From Rhizophagus irregularis (taxonomy: Eukaryota; Glomeromycota; Glomeromycetes; Glomerales; Glomeraceae), in the NCBI RefSeq assembly GCF_026210795.1, contig NC_089441.1, positions 3,782,001 through 3,846,000 on the forward strand: a stretch of DNA of 64,000 bases. Direction: 5' to 3'. Shown here piece by piece: positions 13,691 through 29,115 of this stretch; position 1 is the stretch's first letter; every line of letters begins with the position of its first letter. The notes under the pieces were generated by a model. It ran no database searches. It was not told the DNA's origin and was given only the letters and a program-made list of their open reading frames with translations. Made by a program: the position numbers and the translations under genes.

Positions 13691-16600
13691 CTATATCCCT
13701 GCAGCTAACGATTCTCTTAAATCTCTTGAAAGTCCAGATATAATAATGTTTGCTTGTAATTTTAGCTTTTCACGTTGTTTAGGTGTAGGTATAGAGGGCA
13801 ATACGCCATTATTGTCTCGCGTTGATGAAGATTGTTGTGGCGATTTACTTGATAGTTTCTGCAAAATATAATTGTTTAATACAAATTATATATGTACATA
13901 GAAACTTGAACTACTTACCAACTCGTCTTTTACTCTTACTAGTAAATCCACTAATTCCATTTCGTCTTTACCAATCATCCATTTCCTTACATCATCATCA
14001 CATAATACTTGTAAATAACGTTTACGTAACTCATTTTGTGCTTCTATGGTACGTTGTCTGAGCCATGTAGCAAAATTACCGCATTTTAGAAATTGTGCGT
14101 AAAAATTTAGATAAGTGTCCGTAGACGTCGTTGAAAAATTTTTTGATTTAAAAGGTATTTGTGGTCCTATTCGCGACAAAATTATTAGTTATGCAAAAAT
14201 AGAATTATACTTTAAAATAATGTTAAATATTATTACCGTGTTCTTGTAACGATTTCAAAAACACATCAGTTTTAAATGGCTTAAGTAGTGGAGGTTCTTG
14301 TGAAGAGGAGAGTGTTCTAAAAAGCATTATTTTTTTGTTAACATAAATAATTTAATATCATATCATCATTAAGTCATTTTCTACTAGAAACATACATATG
14401 AAATGGTATTAACGTAGAAAAATATCGGTTAAGTGGCACTAAAAATTTTTCCGTGAGATCAACGAAATATCTCCTCAAAATATTATTCAATAAATAATCT
14501 ACAAATTACAAAATCAAAAAATTATTAGCATAAAATTTCTAAACCACTCTTCATGTTATAAACTTACCTGGTGGATATCCACGAGCTATTGCTTCTGCAA
14601 GCAGTTTCAGTATAGCTTTATCTTTAGCTATAACAGATTTTCGTTTACTTGTTACTCCCTAAAGAATATGATAGTTTTACAAGATGTACGTCGACGAATA
14701 TTTTATATTTGCTTAAGTAAATATTTCTTACTTGTACAAAATCGAGCGATGAAGCATTTAATCCTTTCCATGAAGAGTCACCTGATTTTCTTGATTTAGA
14801 TTTTCCAACTCTTATTATATGTGGCCAATGTTGTAAAGCTTTTGTAAAGAATGGATTTGTCACTCCGATAATTATATTTGAAGAAGGCTATAAAACGGAT
14901 GATAAAGAATTTTAATTCATGTATTATGAAATATTTTATAAATTATATAATTATGTCCACCTTGTTCTTCGTTACAAAAGACTTAAAATCCGAATCCTGA
15001 ATTGTAAAATATGGTCGGTAATCCCCACAATAAGGTATCTACGATAAATAATAGTTAATTTATAATAAATAAATAATAAAATCACGAATAAATTAAATTT
15101 AATTATATCATTATAACATACTGGATTAATAAGATCCACCAATTCTAACACAGTCTCACTACATATTTTTGGATCAGGTGCCATCAATACAATAGGTTCT
15201 GCAAATAACATCAATTCCCAACATAACCATAAATCTTTTAACATATCTTTAAAATATGTAAACATAGTAACTGGTGGTAACGAAGCAAGAATTTGAGTTT
15301 CTGGTTGATAATTTGCCATATCAAATGGACATGTTTCAAGAAGCTGTGGCTTATTAGGTTGTGATAATTCTACTTGTATAACATTCCCCAGAAATGGAAG
15401 GTCAAAATGGTTTCCTGGTGCTGGAGGTTTCCAGCTAGCAATATCATGACAAGCTGCTTCAAGCATAGGTTTACCAACGTCAAAATATGCTGGCCCAAGA
15501 ATAGAGGCCATTTTTGAGAAAAGACCAACATATGGATATTGTGATAAAATAACTAAAGACTTCTGAAAGTAACCACGCCTTATTCGCGGATCTTTCTTTT
15601 GACGGAAGAAAACATAACCATATAAAAATCCTGCGTCGGCTGTTGGACCTAATTAATATAGCATTGTTACTCAATATATTGTATGGGTTTAATTTCTCAA
15701 CAATAACTTCTCATTTATGTTCATATTAAATTTTATCATCCATGATAGTTCTACACACCAAACTCATCCAAATTAAATGGATCAGGAGGTATTAAAACTT
15801 TATACCGCTTTTGATTTGTGCATATCAAAATTATAATCTGAACATTTATAAATTGAATTATCATACAAAATAAATTTATTATGCAGCTGTTAAAATGAAC
15901 TTTTCCAGCGCTAATATGCTCGTATTTTGAAACAATGCCAAATTCATACATAACAAATGAATTAATTTTTATGACTAACCTGAAGAAACCAATCCAGATT
16001 GTGAACATCTTATACGAAAATTAAATACTGTATCTCCCACGTCAAATGAATTCGAATCGGGGAATGCAGAAAAACAAATATTTTTCTTTTCATCATCTGT
16101 CAACTCTAAAGGTGGATACATTAAATCCATTGCCTGCCCCAATTCTAAATCGAAATTAATTACACAAAAACATAACATCCAATTCCTGAAATTGTCCAAT
16201 GCTAATAATTGGAATTCAATTATATCCCAATCGTTTAATTTTGTATCATCATGTCGTTCCATTTCTTTTTCTTTTAATGAACCAGATGTATTTGATTCAT
16301 TGAGGGAATTAGAACTGTTTGTCCTTTTTGAACTTGATTCGTCTAATTCTATTGAAAATATTTCACAATCGTTAAAGGGATTTCGGACAAAAGTTGGAGT
16401 AAAATATAAACTATGAGGCTCTTTTGAATAACTTAAAGATCTTTTCATTGTATTTCTTTTTAGTTTTTCAGGAAAATTTTCTATCTGCTCAGGCTCTTCT
16501 TTATTGGTACTAATTGTATCTGGAAGTCTTGTCGTGGAATGAAAACCCTTCTTCATTAAATGCGTAGTAGAGGAAGAAGGTGAAGAATATGACGAGGAAT

Positions 16601-16892
16601 AGCGTGGAGAAGGGGCTAAAGAAGTATTTGTTATGTTATTGGTTTTATTCGTTATTGGATTTAATGGCAAAGGTGAAGACGACAAAGATGTTAAATCCGG
16701 ACTAGAGTTTTTTGAAGAAGGCTGAGAAGGAAGTGTTGATAATTTATTGACAAGAATTGGATTCCCCGTAATTGGTGACATTCCTGAAGGGGCTACAGAA
16801 GCCGAAATATGTGAACTAGGCTTCCTGGCAGGAATAATAATAGGAGGTGAAGGAGCGTGAACTTCAAAAGTATAAGTTGATTCCTTTGTCAT
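13691..16892 (-). CDS. DENND6-like Rab guanine exchange factor
   Basis: DENN-domain protein; DENND6/FAM116 proteins activate Rab14 and related Rabs in endosomal recycling. The N-terminal ~180 residues are disordered and rich in Ser and Pro. The uDENN part follows: [37 protein letters not shown] and [19 protein letters not shown]. Later exons give [76 protein letters not shown], then [19 protein letters not shown] in the cDENN part. The last exons read [22 protein letters not shown] and end near [12 protein letters not shown]. At least nine exons are needed; not every junction was fixed. The start is 157 bases from divergent PEX2. Confidence 0.88.
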
Positions 16893-17049
16893 TTTCCTTG
16901 TTTAGAAACAAACAAGTTGGGCAAAATTCAAATGAATTGAATGGTTAGATCAATTTATAATAATACAATGTGTACAAACTTGCATTGACCTCCAAACTAA
17001 ATTTGGAGATAACGTTGATCATTAACATTGCTTTTTTTTTTATTACAAA

Positions 17050-18568
17050 ATGATTCCCAACAATTCAAATAAAGATAATTTGCTTACCGATTCTGTGGCA
17101 ACCGCAAGTTTGAATTCGAGTAATGCTGCTTTCTGGAAGAATGATTGGTTGAATGTTCAAAGTTCACTATCTTCGCTACGAAATTCGTTAGCGTCTTTTC
17201 CTTCTTCTCCTTTGCGCATTATGCGAGTTAGCCAGTTAGACGCTGACTTATTAGATTCTGAGCTTTTTGGAACATTTAAAGAGCAATTGTGGCTATTATT
17301 CAGCGTAAATATTTTGTTACTATTATAATTAGGTTATGTGTAAATGTTATTTGCTAAATTGTACATTTTACAGCCTCAAATTAAACAAACTTTTGAGCCA
17401 GAATTGCTTGCTATTCTGCATTTTATATATCGTCTTACCGTTTTAGAGTCTGGCGCGACTTATGGCGCGCAATTGCAGAATCTTAAATATCGAAATGAGA
17501 AACAACATTGGGGAGGATGTGTGAAGTTGATCATTTTGTATAAGCAATTGATTGTCTTTTAATATTTTAAACGATCGGATTGATTTAATACGCGTCATAT
17601 AAATATATTTTTAGTACAATCTATAACCAAAGACTCGCCATTAACAACATTTCAGAAATTTGCGTACATCGCGATGACAGTAGGAGGTCAATATATATGG
17701 ATTCGCATCAGTCGGCTGGTGATAGCGCAAGGATGGAGTGAATTAAGTGAGGTAATATGGATTCTAATATAAATATGAGATTCCGAAACCTAAATATTTT
17801 TGATATAATTTAGGATGATCCCCGAAATATATTCTGGAAAGTATTGCAAAAAGTGGAAAACATTTATAAAACAGTGTCTTTATTAAATTTTTTGATATTT
17901 TTATATGATGGCAAGTAAGTGTAGATATAGAATTGATGTGGAAATTTCTATATTAATGTTAGTATGCTAACTTAGTATGAACGATTATTTTTAGGTACAG
18001 TACATTAACTGATAGAATTCTTTCAATACGTTTAGTTTATGCTCGTAGAATAATGAATAGACAAGTTAGCTTTGAATTTTTAAATCGACAATTGGTTTGG
18101 CATGCCTTTACGGTAAACTTGATTTTTTTATATCGAAAACTTTTTTTAAAAAAATTTAATATAATTTTGATATGTTTTTCATAGGAATTTCTTCTCTTCA
18201 TTATGCCTCTTATTAACTTGCGTAAACTTAAAAACCTTTTAAAACGTAAACTTCTCCCTGAATCTTACTTCAGATCCAATTTACTTGATTTTTTACCTAC
18301 ACATATTTGTGCTATATGTCATGAGAATCAATCAGCTTCAAATGCATCTGCCGTTATCTCGTCTAAGGTACACAATCCATATGAAACGAACTGTGGGCAT
18401 AAGTATTGTTATTTTTGTATTAAAACTAAATTGCTTCAAGAAGGCGGAACCTGGCAATGTTTAAGATGTGGTGCGGAAGTGAAAGAAATTAAAAGACTTT
18501 TAGAGAAGTTAGTTGAAGAGGAGGAGGAAAATGATAGAACTAATAAAGGAAAACAGCCGGCAAGATGA
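17050..18568 (+). CDS. PEX2: Peroxisomal RING E3 ligase PEX2
   Basis: One of three RING peroxins that ubiquitinate the import receptor PEX5 at the peroxisome membrane. Six exons (17050-17304, 17374-17518, 17615-17751, 17814-17914, 17995-18112, 18185-18568) give 379 residues. The pex2/10/12 membrane domain includes VSQLDADLLDSELFGTF near the N-terminus and a LLFIMPLINLRKLKNLLKRKLL segment. A C-terminal RING follows: CAICHEN, NCGHKYCYFCIKTKLL and WQCLRCG, with the Cys/His ligands complete. The tail is acidic. The intron after exon 2 uses an unusual GTGTGA donor; the phase demands it. Confidence 0.93.
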
Positions 18569-18769
18569 ATGTCTACATTAGCCCAAATATATCAAGTAAA
18601 AATTTCTGTAATAAATCTTACGTTAAATAAAATAAATATAAAATCCTAGATGATTATCTAATTTTGAGGTTATAATTATAATTTTACTCTGGATTTATGT
18701 TTGTAGATCAATATTGTAATGTTCGATTAATGTTCGATTAATTACTACTTTTCCTTTTACTTTTATATA

Positions 18770-22179
<3,410 letters not shown>

Positions 22180-22408
22180 AAATATAAGGTAAGTAGCTTG
22201 CATTGAAATTATATTAAATAAAAAAAGATCTAAATTTTTAAGTTACTTTTAGCGAAAGGGGAGAGAAGTATAAATTAATTATAATTATGAGAATTTTTGC
22301 GATTATACGCAAAATATATAAATATTTTTTTTTTTGTTTGATAATAAGTCAAGCACTTAGTTATAAAATTATGACAAGTGTTTCTTTTCACACCCTCAAT
22401 CACTTCAT

Positions 22409-23607
22409 TTAACCCAAATCCATTTCATCATCTTCAATTTTACCATTTGCCGCTTCATCCTCCACAATTTGACCATCCTCCATTTCATCGTCCTGAGCGG
22501 GTGTTACACCATTCGTTATGGACGGAGATGGATTGTCATATGGAGTATGAACACCGTTTCTCGTTTCTACATGTGTCGTGTGATTCATGAGTGGTGTTGT
22601 TGACCCCGAATTAATAATTTCTCTATTTAAATTATCATTTACTGTCCCCGAAGGATTTATGGAGCCGTTTTCTCGAACATCAGGGCTCATTTCTTCCTCA
22701 CGAGGAATGCGATACGAGTCCAAAATTTCTTGTACGCAAATACCTAATTCACGAACATTACAATCAGTAATTTCCCACCATAATAATCCGTTGCTTGGAT
22801 TAATGTTTAATTGAAGATCCATCATTTGAGCCGCTATGTATATTGCGGCACTTGCGATAGTTTCGGGCTTTTGAAATAGACACATAGGTGTTAAGTAACT
22901 TTAAAGAGAATTAATATATGAATTAGCGTATAACTTATTCCAACTTCAATTAATAAATAATTTGACACAATACATTTCAATTTTTTTACCTATCGTTTAT
23001 TATTGCCCAAGCATGAGATGCAAAATTTTGCAACACATTTTTTTCAACACCTATATCAATTAATTATTAAGTATAATAAATTCGAGGAACGTGAATAGCA
23101 GTAATTAAAAAATTGACTACCTTTCAGTGTTTTTACGAAGTCGAGCAGTACTTTATATGGCTTATTAATCGCTAGGTCAAAACAGAGGGTTGCTGCGATC
23201 ATCGGCTCCTTTTTTTTAATAGTCCTCGACCAATGCTCAATTTCCCCTTCGTCTTTGACATAAGGCGATAGATCTTTTCGCGCAAACTTTGCACAACTTG
23301 AAGAAACTTGAGATATTTTTCTCATTGTTTCTTCAGTTTTACAAGCTAATAATATACATGCTCCGGCGATCTCATACTTGTGATGTCTTTTAAAGCTCCT
23401 CAACATAAAGAATCTATGATAATATGTTGCCGCCGTTGCTATTGTGTTTTGAGGTATATTTAAGTTCCAACTGACGTTTAGGAGGAATTTCATTCCTACC
23501 CTTCTTGTAATTCGTTCTTCTGTCAGAGAAGTTCCATCTCGGCGAGAAGGAGTATTATTAATATAGTCAGCTTTATTAAAACGCCAATTGGCAGAAAAGG
23601 CGGCCAT
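22409..23607 (-). CDS. Cyclin of the K/T type (transcriptional CDK partner)
   Basis: Regulatory subunit of a CDK9/CDK12-like kinase that phosphorylates the RNA polymerase II C-terminal domain. Three exons (23607-23121, 23050-22990, 22898-22409) give 345 residues. The first cyclin box reads TPSRRDGTSLTEE, TIATAATYYHRFFMLRSFKRH and AGACILLACKTEETMRK. The second box reads CFDLAINKPYKVLLDF, ASHAWAIINDSYLTPMCLF and IASAAIYIAAQMMDL. The C-terminal ~110 residues are acidic and disordered. It is closer to cyclin K/T than to cyclin L or C, but the split between K and T is not settled. The neighbour PAF1 also acts on Pol II elongation, though they need not be co-regulated. Confidence 0.88.
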
Positions 23608-23979
23608 ATTGAATGCAGTATAAGATCGTACTATAAAATGTATTTTGAGATAGAGTAATAGAAAAAAATGTTCGACAAAAAAAAAGAAAAAAATATCTAA
23701 AATTGTGTAACAACATGTATTGACAACTGATTTACCACTTAATTTTGGTTAAAATCAAGAATCTTTAAAATCAAACTTCTAGATTTTTTGTTCTATACTT
23801 CTATTTGATATTTTTAATATTCAAATTATTATAATTGACCTGATAATTGTTTTTTGAAATATCATTTATATAAATAACTTAGAATGTAGCTATCTTAATA
23901 GATTATAAATTATTAATTACTAAATCACTAGAACTAGTAGTGTGATAAAACTTATTTAAAAAAAATTTTAATATAGAAT
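23608..23979. other. Spacer between cyclin and PAF1
   Basis: About 370 AT-rich bases upstream of the cyclin start and downstream of the PAF1 stop. Poly-A runs near 23665-23695 are the only feature. No gene is seen. Confidence 0.5.
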
Positions 23980-25740
23980 TTAGTCAGCATCAATTGTGTT
24001 GTCGCTGCCAAGTTCTTCGTCAAATAATCCTTCCTTTTCATCATTATCAGTCTTTAATTTCCTGTTAGATGTCCAATTATCTGTATAATCATCATTGACA
24101 TCGCGTTTTCGTTTCCCAGATATATCACTATTTTTGTCAATGTCCTTATCAAAATCATCATTATCATCACTATCTAGTCTCTCCGGCATCCTTTTTTCAA
24201 TGTTTTGAACATATTCTACGTTAAGGTACGTACTACCGCCTTGTAATTCAGGCATTTGTATTCGTTCCTATTAAAATGGAAATAAACCATAAGTATTGAA
24301 AAAAAGGTAAACAGGCCATTATTATATTTACCGAGGTATCCCTTCTACGTTTAAGTACTGATGCAACATAAAGTTCAGAATAAGAAAATATTTTCTCATT
24401 TTTTCCATCAGTTGGATTTTGTTCTACAAATAATAAATCTTGATTTTCCATTACGGTATCACTATCAATATTATAATCTCTGACCCATTTAAAGTGATAC
24501 GCCTATAATGACAACGAAACCTAGTTAATTTATATATTGTATTGCATTAAAGATAAATAAAATCTACCTCGTTTTTTGTATCGTCAAAACTTTTAATTTT
24601 CACTAGTCTATTTGCAGATTCTACATCTGGAACATACAGTCGAAATAGATTTTTTCCATGTCGGTCTTCGCCCGGAATTATTATGGCTTTGCTCATCCTC
24701 AGTTCCTTTTCTGCTCCTTTGTCCTTTTAACAAATTAAATATGATTTAAACATCTCATATTATAATCATATAATTATAATTATTTATTACTCACTTCATC
24801 ATCATCAATTTCATATCCTTCCCACGGATCTCTATCAAATTTATTCTGCCCACGTAAACTTTCTTGAAATTCCGGAAAAACAGGAATAATTTCTTTCACC
24901 TTTAATGAAGAATTTGATGGATGTTTTAATGTTGAAAGAAATTCTGGGTCATTTGCTTTTTCAAAAGTTCTATCAATGGCCTTAATCTGCTCTTCATGAG
25001 ATTGATCCACCAGGTCTAAATTAGCTTTCAGAGCAGCCATCCTAAAGGATTTTCGTTAGTTCTACTAAACCATTATTTAATCATTAAATCGACATGCATA
25101 TTAAACCATCTATCTTACCGACTCTCCATCGTAGTCGTCTTATTTGTTTTATAAACAGCTTCTGAATCTAAGTACTGTGTACGTCTTAACCATTCTTTAG
25201 GCTCATTTCTCGATAATCTTTTTAACCTTGATAAATCCTGATTTACAGTTACTGGATCTTTACCTACACAAAGCAAAGCTTGATCATTTATATCAAATGA
25301 AGTAGTTTCTCTTCGGGGATTTAACCCTAAAAAAAAAGAACAAAAAAAGAATTAATACAAAAGATAAATTTGTGAATAAATTAAATAAAAACAATAAACC
25401 TGATTCATCCCCAAGAAAAAGTCCCGGGTAGTCACTAAGTTCGGTTTTCATTCCTAGGTCATAATCACTTATTAAAGGGAGACGAGAAGCCTGAAATGAT
25501 TCGAAAAATGAATCGGGTTCTGTTAAATAGTTAAGATCAACATTCCAACTAAGATCGAGTGGTAAATGTTCCGGTGTTGGAGGGATGTGTCGATATTTCA
25601 AACTACATATGTAATTAAAGTCGGCACGATTTTTATTCCTAGAAATTATGTTAATAAGTATTTGCAAGAAATTGCGCGATTACGCTTAAACATTAAATGT
25701 ATAAAGATAAATTTCAATACTTGGATTTTGAAGACGACAT
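23980..25740 (-). CDS. PAF1: PAF1 complex subunit PAF1
   Basis: Core subunit of the PAF1 complex, which travels with RNA polymerase II and promotes histone modification and elongation. Exon 1 (25740-25721) is only 20 bases and encodes MSSSKS. Exon 2 starts at 25638 and gives KNKNRADFNYICSLKYRH, then IPPTPEHLPLDLSWNVDLNY. Later exons read WLRRTQYLDSEAVYK, EIIPVFPEFQESLRGQNKFD, NLFRLYVPDVESANRL and DLLFVEQNPTDGKNEKIFSY, and the protein ends in an acidic, lysine-rich tail. About eight exons are needed. The RADF/W opening, xRRTxYL and IFPVFPD-like block are family marks. Confidence 0.92.
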
Positions 25741-26092
25741 TTCGAGCTAAAGGTTTTTAAAAAAAATCGCTATCTAAACCGAAAAAGAAATAAAAATTTT
25801 AAATTTTTAGTCCACTTAGTATTAACATAGTATTAACATGCTAGATTTGATATTCAGTCATAATTCCTGTATATCAGTCCAGATTTTATAAGCCGATTAC
25901 CAGTGTTATTCTTTTACCATAAAAGTCAACAAAACAAAGTTAAAACTATTACCGCCACAAAATTCCTCACGGACTCTGTTTTAACTTTTCGTACTCCTTG
26001 TTGGATCCAAGAAGTTACCCAATTTACTGGTCTTTTTTTTTTTACGTACAGGATACAGCACATTACAGGCTTTGAATCGATATTGTTAGTTT
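25741..26092. other. Divergent spacer PAF1 / C2H2 gene
   Basis: About 350 bases serving as the upstream region of both genes. An open frame starting at 25903 overlaps the C2H2 gene out of frame and shows no family signal. No motif is recognised. Confidence 0.4.
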
Positions 26093-27499
26093 ATGGAACT
26101 TTACCCCATCTCCAAAATGGAGTTGGAAAGCCGTTCTTTGCCTAAAGAAGGTTCGACACAAGCTAATAATCCTATTAAACATGTAGCTATTAAGAAAAGT
26201 GTTCCAACGCGCCGTGCCTCAACACCTAAACCAACCACTTTATCCATGAATGACACAGATTTCTTACCAAGTGATGGACGTTTAGCTAAAGACCCTGTGT
26301 TAAACGAGCCTCAAAAAAACGGGAAGCCTGATAACGCGCAACTTAGGCTTGTAGAAAAAACTGCACCACCCGCAGTGAACACAATGGATAAAGGAAAGGC
26401 ACGAATAACATCATTACCGACTATGCAGTCAGATATAAATAAGGATAATTTACAAAAAGAAGGAGAAACCACTGAAAAATCTAATTTGGTCAGGACTGTT
26501 GAATATGCAACATCAAAGCCCGTAGAAGCTGATGAAACTACGACAGAAGAAGATATTACGAACTGTGTCGGTTATAAAGCAAACATTTACGATACAAGTT
26601 TGGTTGTATGCACATTGAATGGATGTAATAAATATTTCACTAGAATGGATAAATTTTCGCATCATCGTAAAAGAGAACATGACACAACGGACGTTGTAAC
26701 AGATATTTGGATATTTGGAAATATGAATAGGGGAGAAAGTACAACTAATACTATTTCTAAAATAACAGAAAGTATAAATACACCTAGGGTAGAAAAAACG
26801 TCAACAGAAAAGAATGTATCCTTACCTGTTAATGCCCCTCTGAATTCAATGAAAACTGAAAAAACTGAAGTATCACTTTCTTCCCTGCCAGAAAATTCTG
26901 CCCGTGCAGCATCTACAGGGGCTCCTACAGGGGCGTCTACGGGAGCATCCACGGGAGCATCTACAGGAGCATCTCGAAATCGAAGACCAAAAGAACAAGA
27001 ATTGATAACGTCGAGTCCAATTGATAATTCACTTACAAATAAACGAACTCGAGATCAGGTTCCAATTGAAGATAGCAAAAAAGAGAATAGTGGAAATAAA
27101 AGACGGGAAACACAGCCGCCACAACAATTCTTAGGACTTAATAATGGTGAAATACGTCAGCAACAGCAAAGACAACAAAGACGATATCCAATAGAAGAAG
27201 AACAAATAATTGGACCAGATGGGCGTATAAGATATCAACCACGAGGGAATCGTGGGCAAAATGCTAATCCCGTGTATGGAATGCCGTATGATACAGGAGA
27301 TCCTAGATATTATAATGCTATGATACATCCTATGAGCTTTGGACTCTCTCCTTATAGTGAATTACCACCTCCACCGCCTCCCCCGCGTTATGATGGTGGA
27401 TATGGTGATATGCCATATGGCCAATTTTATGGGGGCGGAAATAGAAGATTTATAAATAGTCCTCCACCGCCTCCACCCCAACCGCGACGGTCAAGATAA
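26093..27499 (+). CDS. Low-complexity protein with one C2H2-like finger
   Basis: Intronless 468-residue protein of unknown function. Residues ~170-195 form a single zinc-finger-like motif, CTLNGCNKYFTRMDKFSHH ending REH, with Cys-x4-Cys and two possible His pairs. The rest is disordered: charged N-terminal third, a PTGASTGASTGASTGAS repeat near residue 280, a glutamine/arginine stretch (QQQQRQQRR), an RGNRGQ patch, and a C-terminus with PPPPPPP and GGYGDMPYGQFYGGG segments. RG/GGY and polyproline parts suggest RNA-protein assemblies, but this is inference. A second in-frame ATG at 26117 is an alternative start. It may be lineage specific. Confidence 0.75.
   Translation: MELYPISKMELESRSLPKEGSTQANNPIKHVAIKKSVPTRRASTPKPTTLSMNDTDFLPSDGRLAKDPVLNEPQKNGKPDNAQLRLVEKTAPPAVNTMDKGKARITSLPTMQSDINKDNLQKEGETTEKSNLVRTVEYATSKPVEADETTTEEDITNCVGYKANIYDTSLVVCTLNGCNKYFTRMDKFSHHRKREHDTTDVVTDIWIFGNMNRGESTTNTISKITESINTPRVEKTSTEKNVSLPVNAPLNSMKTEKTEVSLSSLPENSARAASTGAPTGASTGASTGASTGASRNRRPKEQELITSSPIDNSLTNKRTRDQVPIEDSKKENSGNKRRETQPPQQFLGLNNGEIRQQQQRQQRRYPIEEEQIIGPDGRIRYQPRGNRGQNANPVYGMPYDTGDPRYYNAMIHPMSFGLSPYSELPPPPPPPRYDGGYGDMPYGQFYGGGNRRFINSPPPPPPQPRRSR
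26922..26974 (+). repeat. 12-base tandem repeat inside the C2H2 gene
   Basis: Roughly four to five imperfect copies of a 12-base unit encode TGAS/TGAP tetrapeptides. The copies differ at third codon positions, so the protein repeat seems kept by selection or is old rather than freshly slipped. Confidence 0.7.
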
Positions 27500-28041
27500 T
27501 GAAGGATGGAAAATTAATTATTTAATTAATGTAATTAATTAACTAATAAATTTGGGTCATCGATTTCTCTGCTTTATTTTTATTTTGGTTTGGCATATTA
27601 TAATTATTTAATACGCCAAAATGGGATTTATAAAGTTTTGATTTTGGGACAATTCACCAAATACTTTTACATTTTCAACTCAATATGTAGTATATATTTC
27701 TCCAACAAAATTCTGTAGAATAATAATATTATATCCTATTTGCTTTCAACATCCTGTAGAATTGTTGCTCTTTATATTATTTGCAACAATTATGGCGTTA
27801 CTTCTTACTCTTATTTTTTCTTTTAAATCTGTTATAAATATTAACATATGGATTAATAATTAAATTAAGGCACATACTGGATATTTTATCTATTAATTCA
27901 ATTGGAGGGGATACTCGTTTAACATTGCAATTAAGAAAGAAGCGATTTGTTCAGACATTTTGTTATCATACATTTAAACATTCAGATTTAATCTTATTCA
28001 TTTTTCAAACATCTTTCAGTCTTGTTGCTCTTCTCTTTAAT
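27500..28041. other. Convergent spacer C2H2 gene / SEN15
   Basis: About 540 AT-rich bases between the two stop codons, likely 3' untranslated sequence of both genes. No RNA or repeat is recognised. A 60-codon open frame on the plus strand overlaps the SEN15 last exon and is dismissed. Confidence 0.5.
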
Positions 28042-28943
28042 TCAACCGACACAATTATTAGTTGGAGGAACAATTCCTTCATGAACTTTATAATAAACCA
28101 CCGTTGAGTCGGGGAACGTGATGGCAAGAGTAACACTGTATATATAAATATTTAAATTTTAAAGAAAATTTTTGTAAAACCAATATAATAATAATTTAAC
28201 TCATTAGAATAATTCACACTTTACATGTATATTAAAATGTTCATTTATTGTACAAAAACCATGAAGAACCCTGTATATATTAGTGTATATTTTTTTAAGA
28301 AACAAACCTTTTATATGAAGGCTTGTTCAAAAATGATTGTAGCGAAGAGAATAATAAGGTTATGCTGTAAATAGTCATAAAAAGAGTGTTTAAGCATTAG
28401 TATTTATAATGATATAAATTATAAAGTCAAACTAATTACCGTTCAATTGACCATGATTCAGAGGAGGAACATGGAACAATTATTTGAGTTTCAGTCTTTA
28501 AGTATAATGGAATGTAGTGAAGAATGAGAATTCATCGAAAAAAAAGGAAAACAAGAAATATATATTTAAAGAATTATTTTACTCAATTATTACTTCTGTG
28601 TTTGCGTTGCCGAATATCACACACCTTTGTAAAGGTTCAATTTCTATAACTTTGACCTCCTTCCAAGCTTTTGCTAAAAGAAAGAAATTTTTTTTTTACA
28701 CACATTTCATTAAAAAATATGCGAAATTAGATAAATATTTACCTTTTGTCAAGTCAAGGTACACTTGAGAAAGGTGAGTTGCTGATTGTGGATATTTTTC
28801 ACAAAATGGGGTGATTTGTTCGAGCTGAAAGCAATAAATTTTACGCGAAAAATTCAAATTTGAAGAATTAAATATATACTAACTGAAAATATTTTTGTTC
28901 GTTCCCTAAAACTCACCGCTGAAATAACGTTCATCGTACGCAT
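28042..28943 (-). CDS. tRNA-splicing endonuclease subunit SEN15
   Basis: Small structural subunit of the SEN complex that excises tRNA introns. Five short exons fit with consistent phases: 28943-28917, 28824-28743, 28673-28594, 28495-28440 and 28135-28042, giving 112 residues. Reading: MRTMNVISALEQITPFCEKY, QVYLDLTKAKAWKEVKVIEI, PLQRCVIFGNANTE, QIIVPCSSSESWSIER, then VTLAITFPDSTVVYYKVHEG and a short tail. The pattern (Y-x-DL, AWKxV, L-x-x-C-x-x-x-G, IVP, ST-x-VYYKVxxG) matches Sen15/TSEN15. No exon exceeds 94 bases, so simple open-frame searches miss it. The start could also be the internal ATG at 28934. The start is 172 bases from divergent alpha-actinin. Confidence 0.8.
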
Positions 28944-29115
28944 AAAATAACGAATAATTAAAAAAAAATAAATTTTGATGCAGGTATTTTTCCGCGTATT
29001 ATAAATTATGATCGGCAATACAAGATCATGCAAGGTTGATTTTTGATTTACAGTATTTCCTTTTTCTATTCGAGTACTTTATTGTAAATTGAAAAAATTT
29101 TCTTTGGTTTTCTAT

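Noticed and set aside
22378-22814. Plus-strand open frames over the cyclin gene
   Set aside because: They are antisense shadows of the cyclin K/T last exon, whose motifs and phases are clear.
27925-28107. 60-codon plus-strand frame
   Set aside because: It overlaps the SEN15 last exon on the other strand and has no motif.
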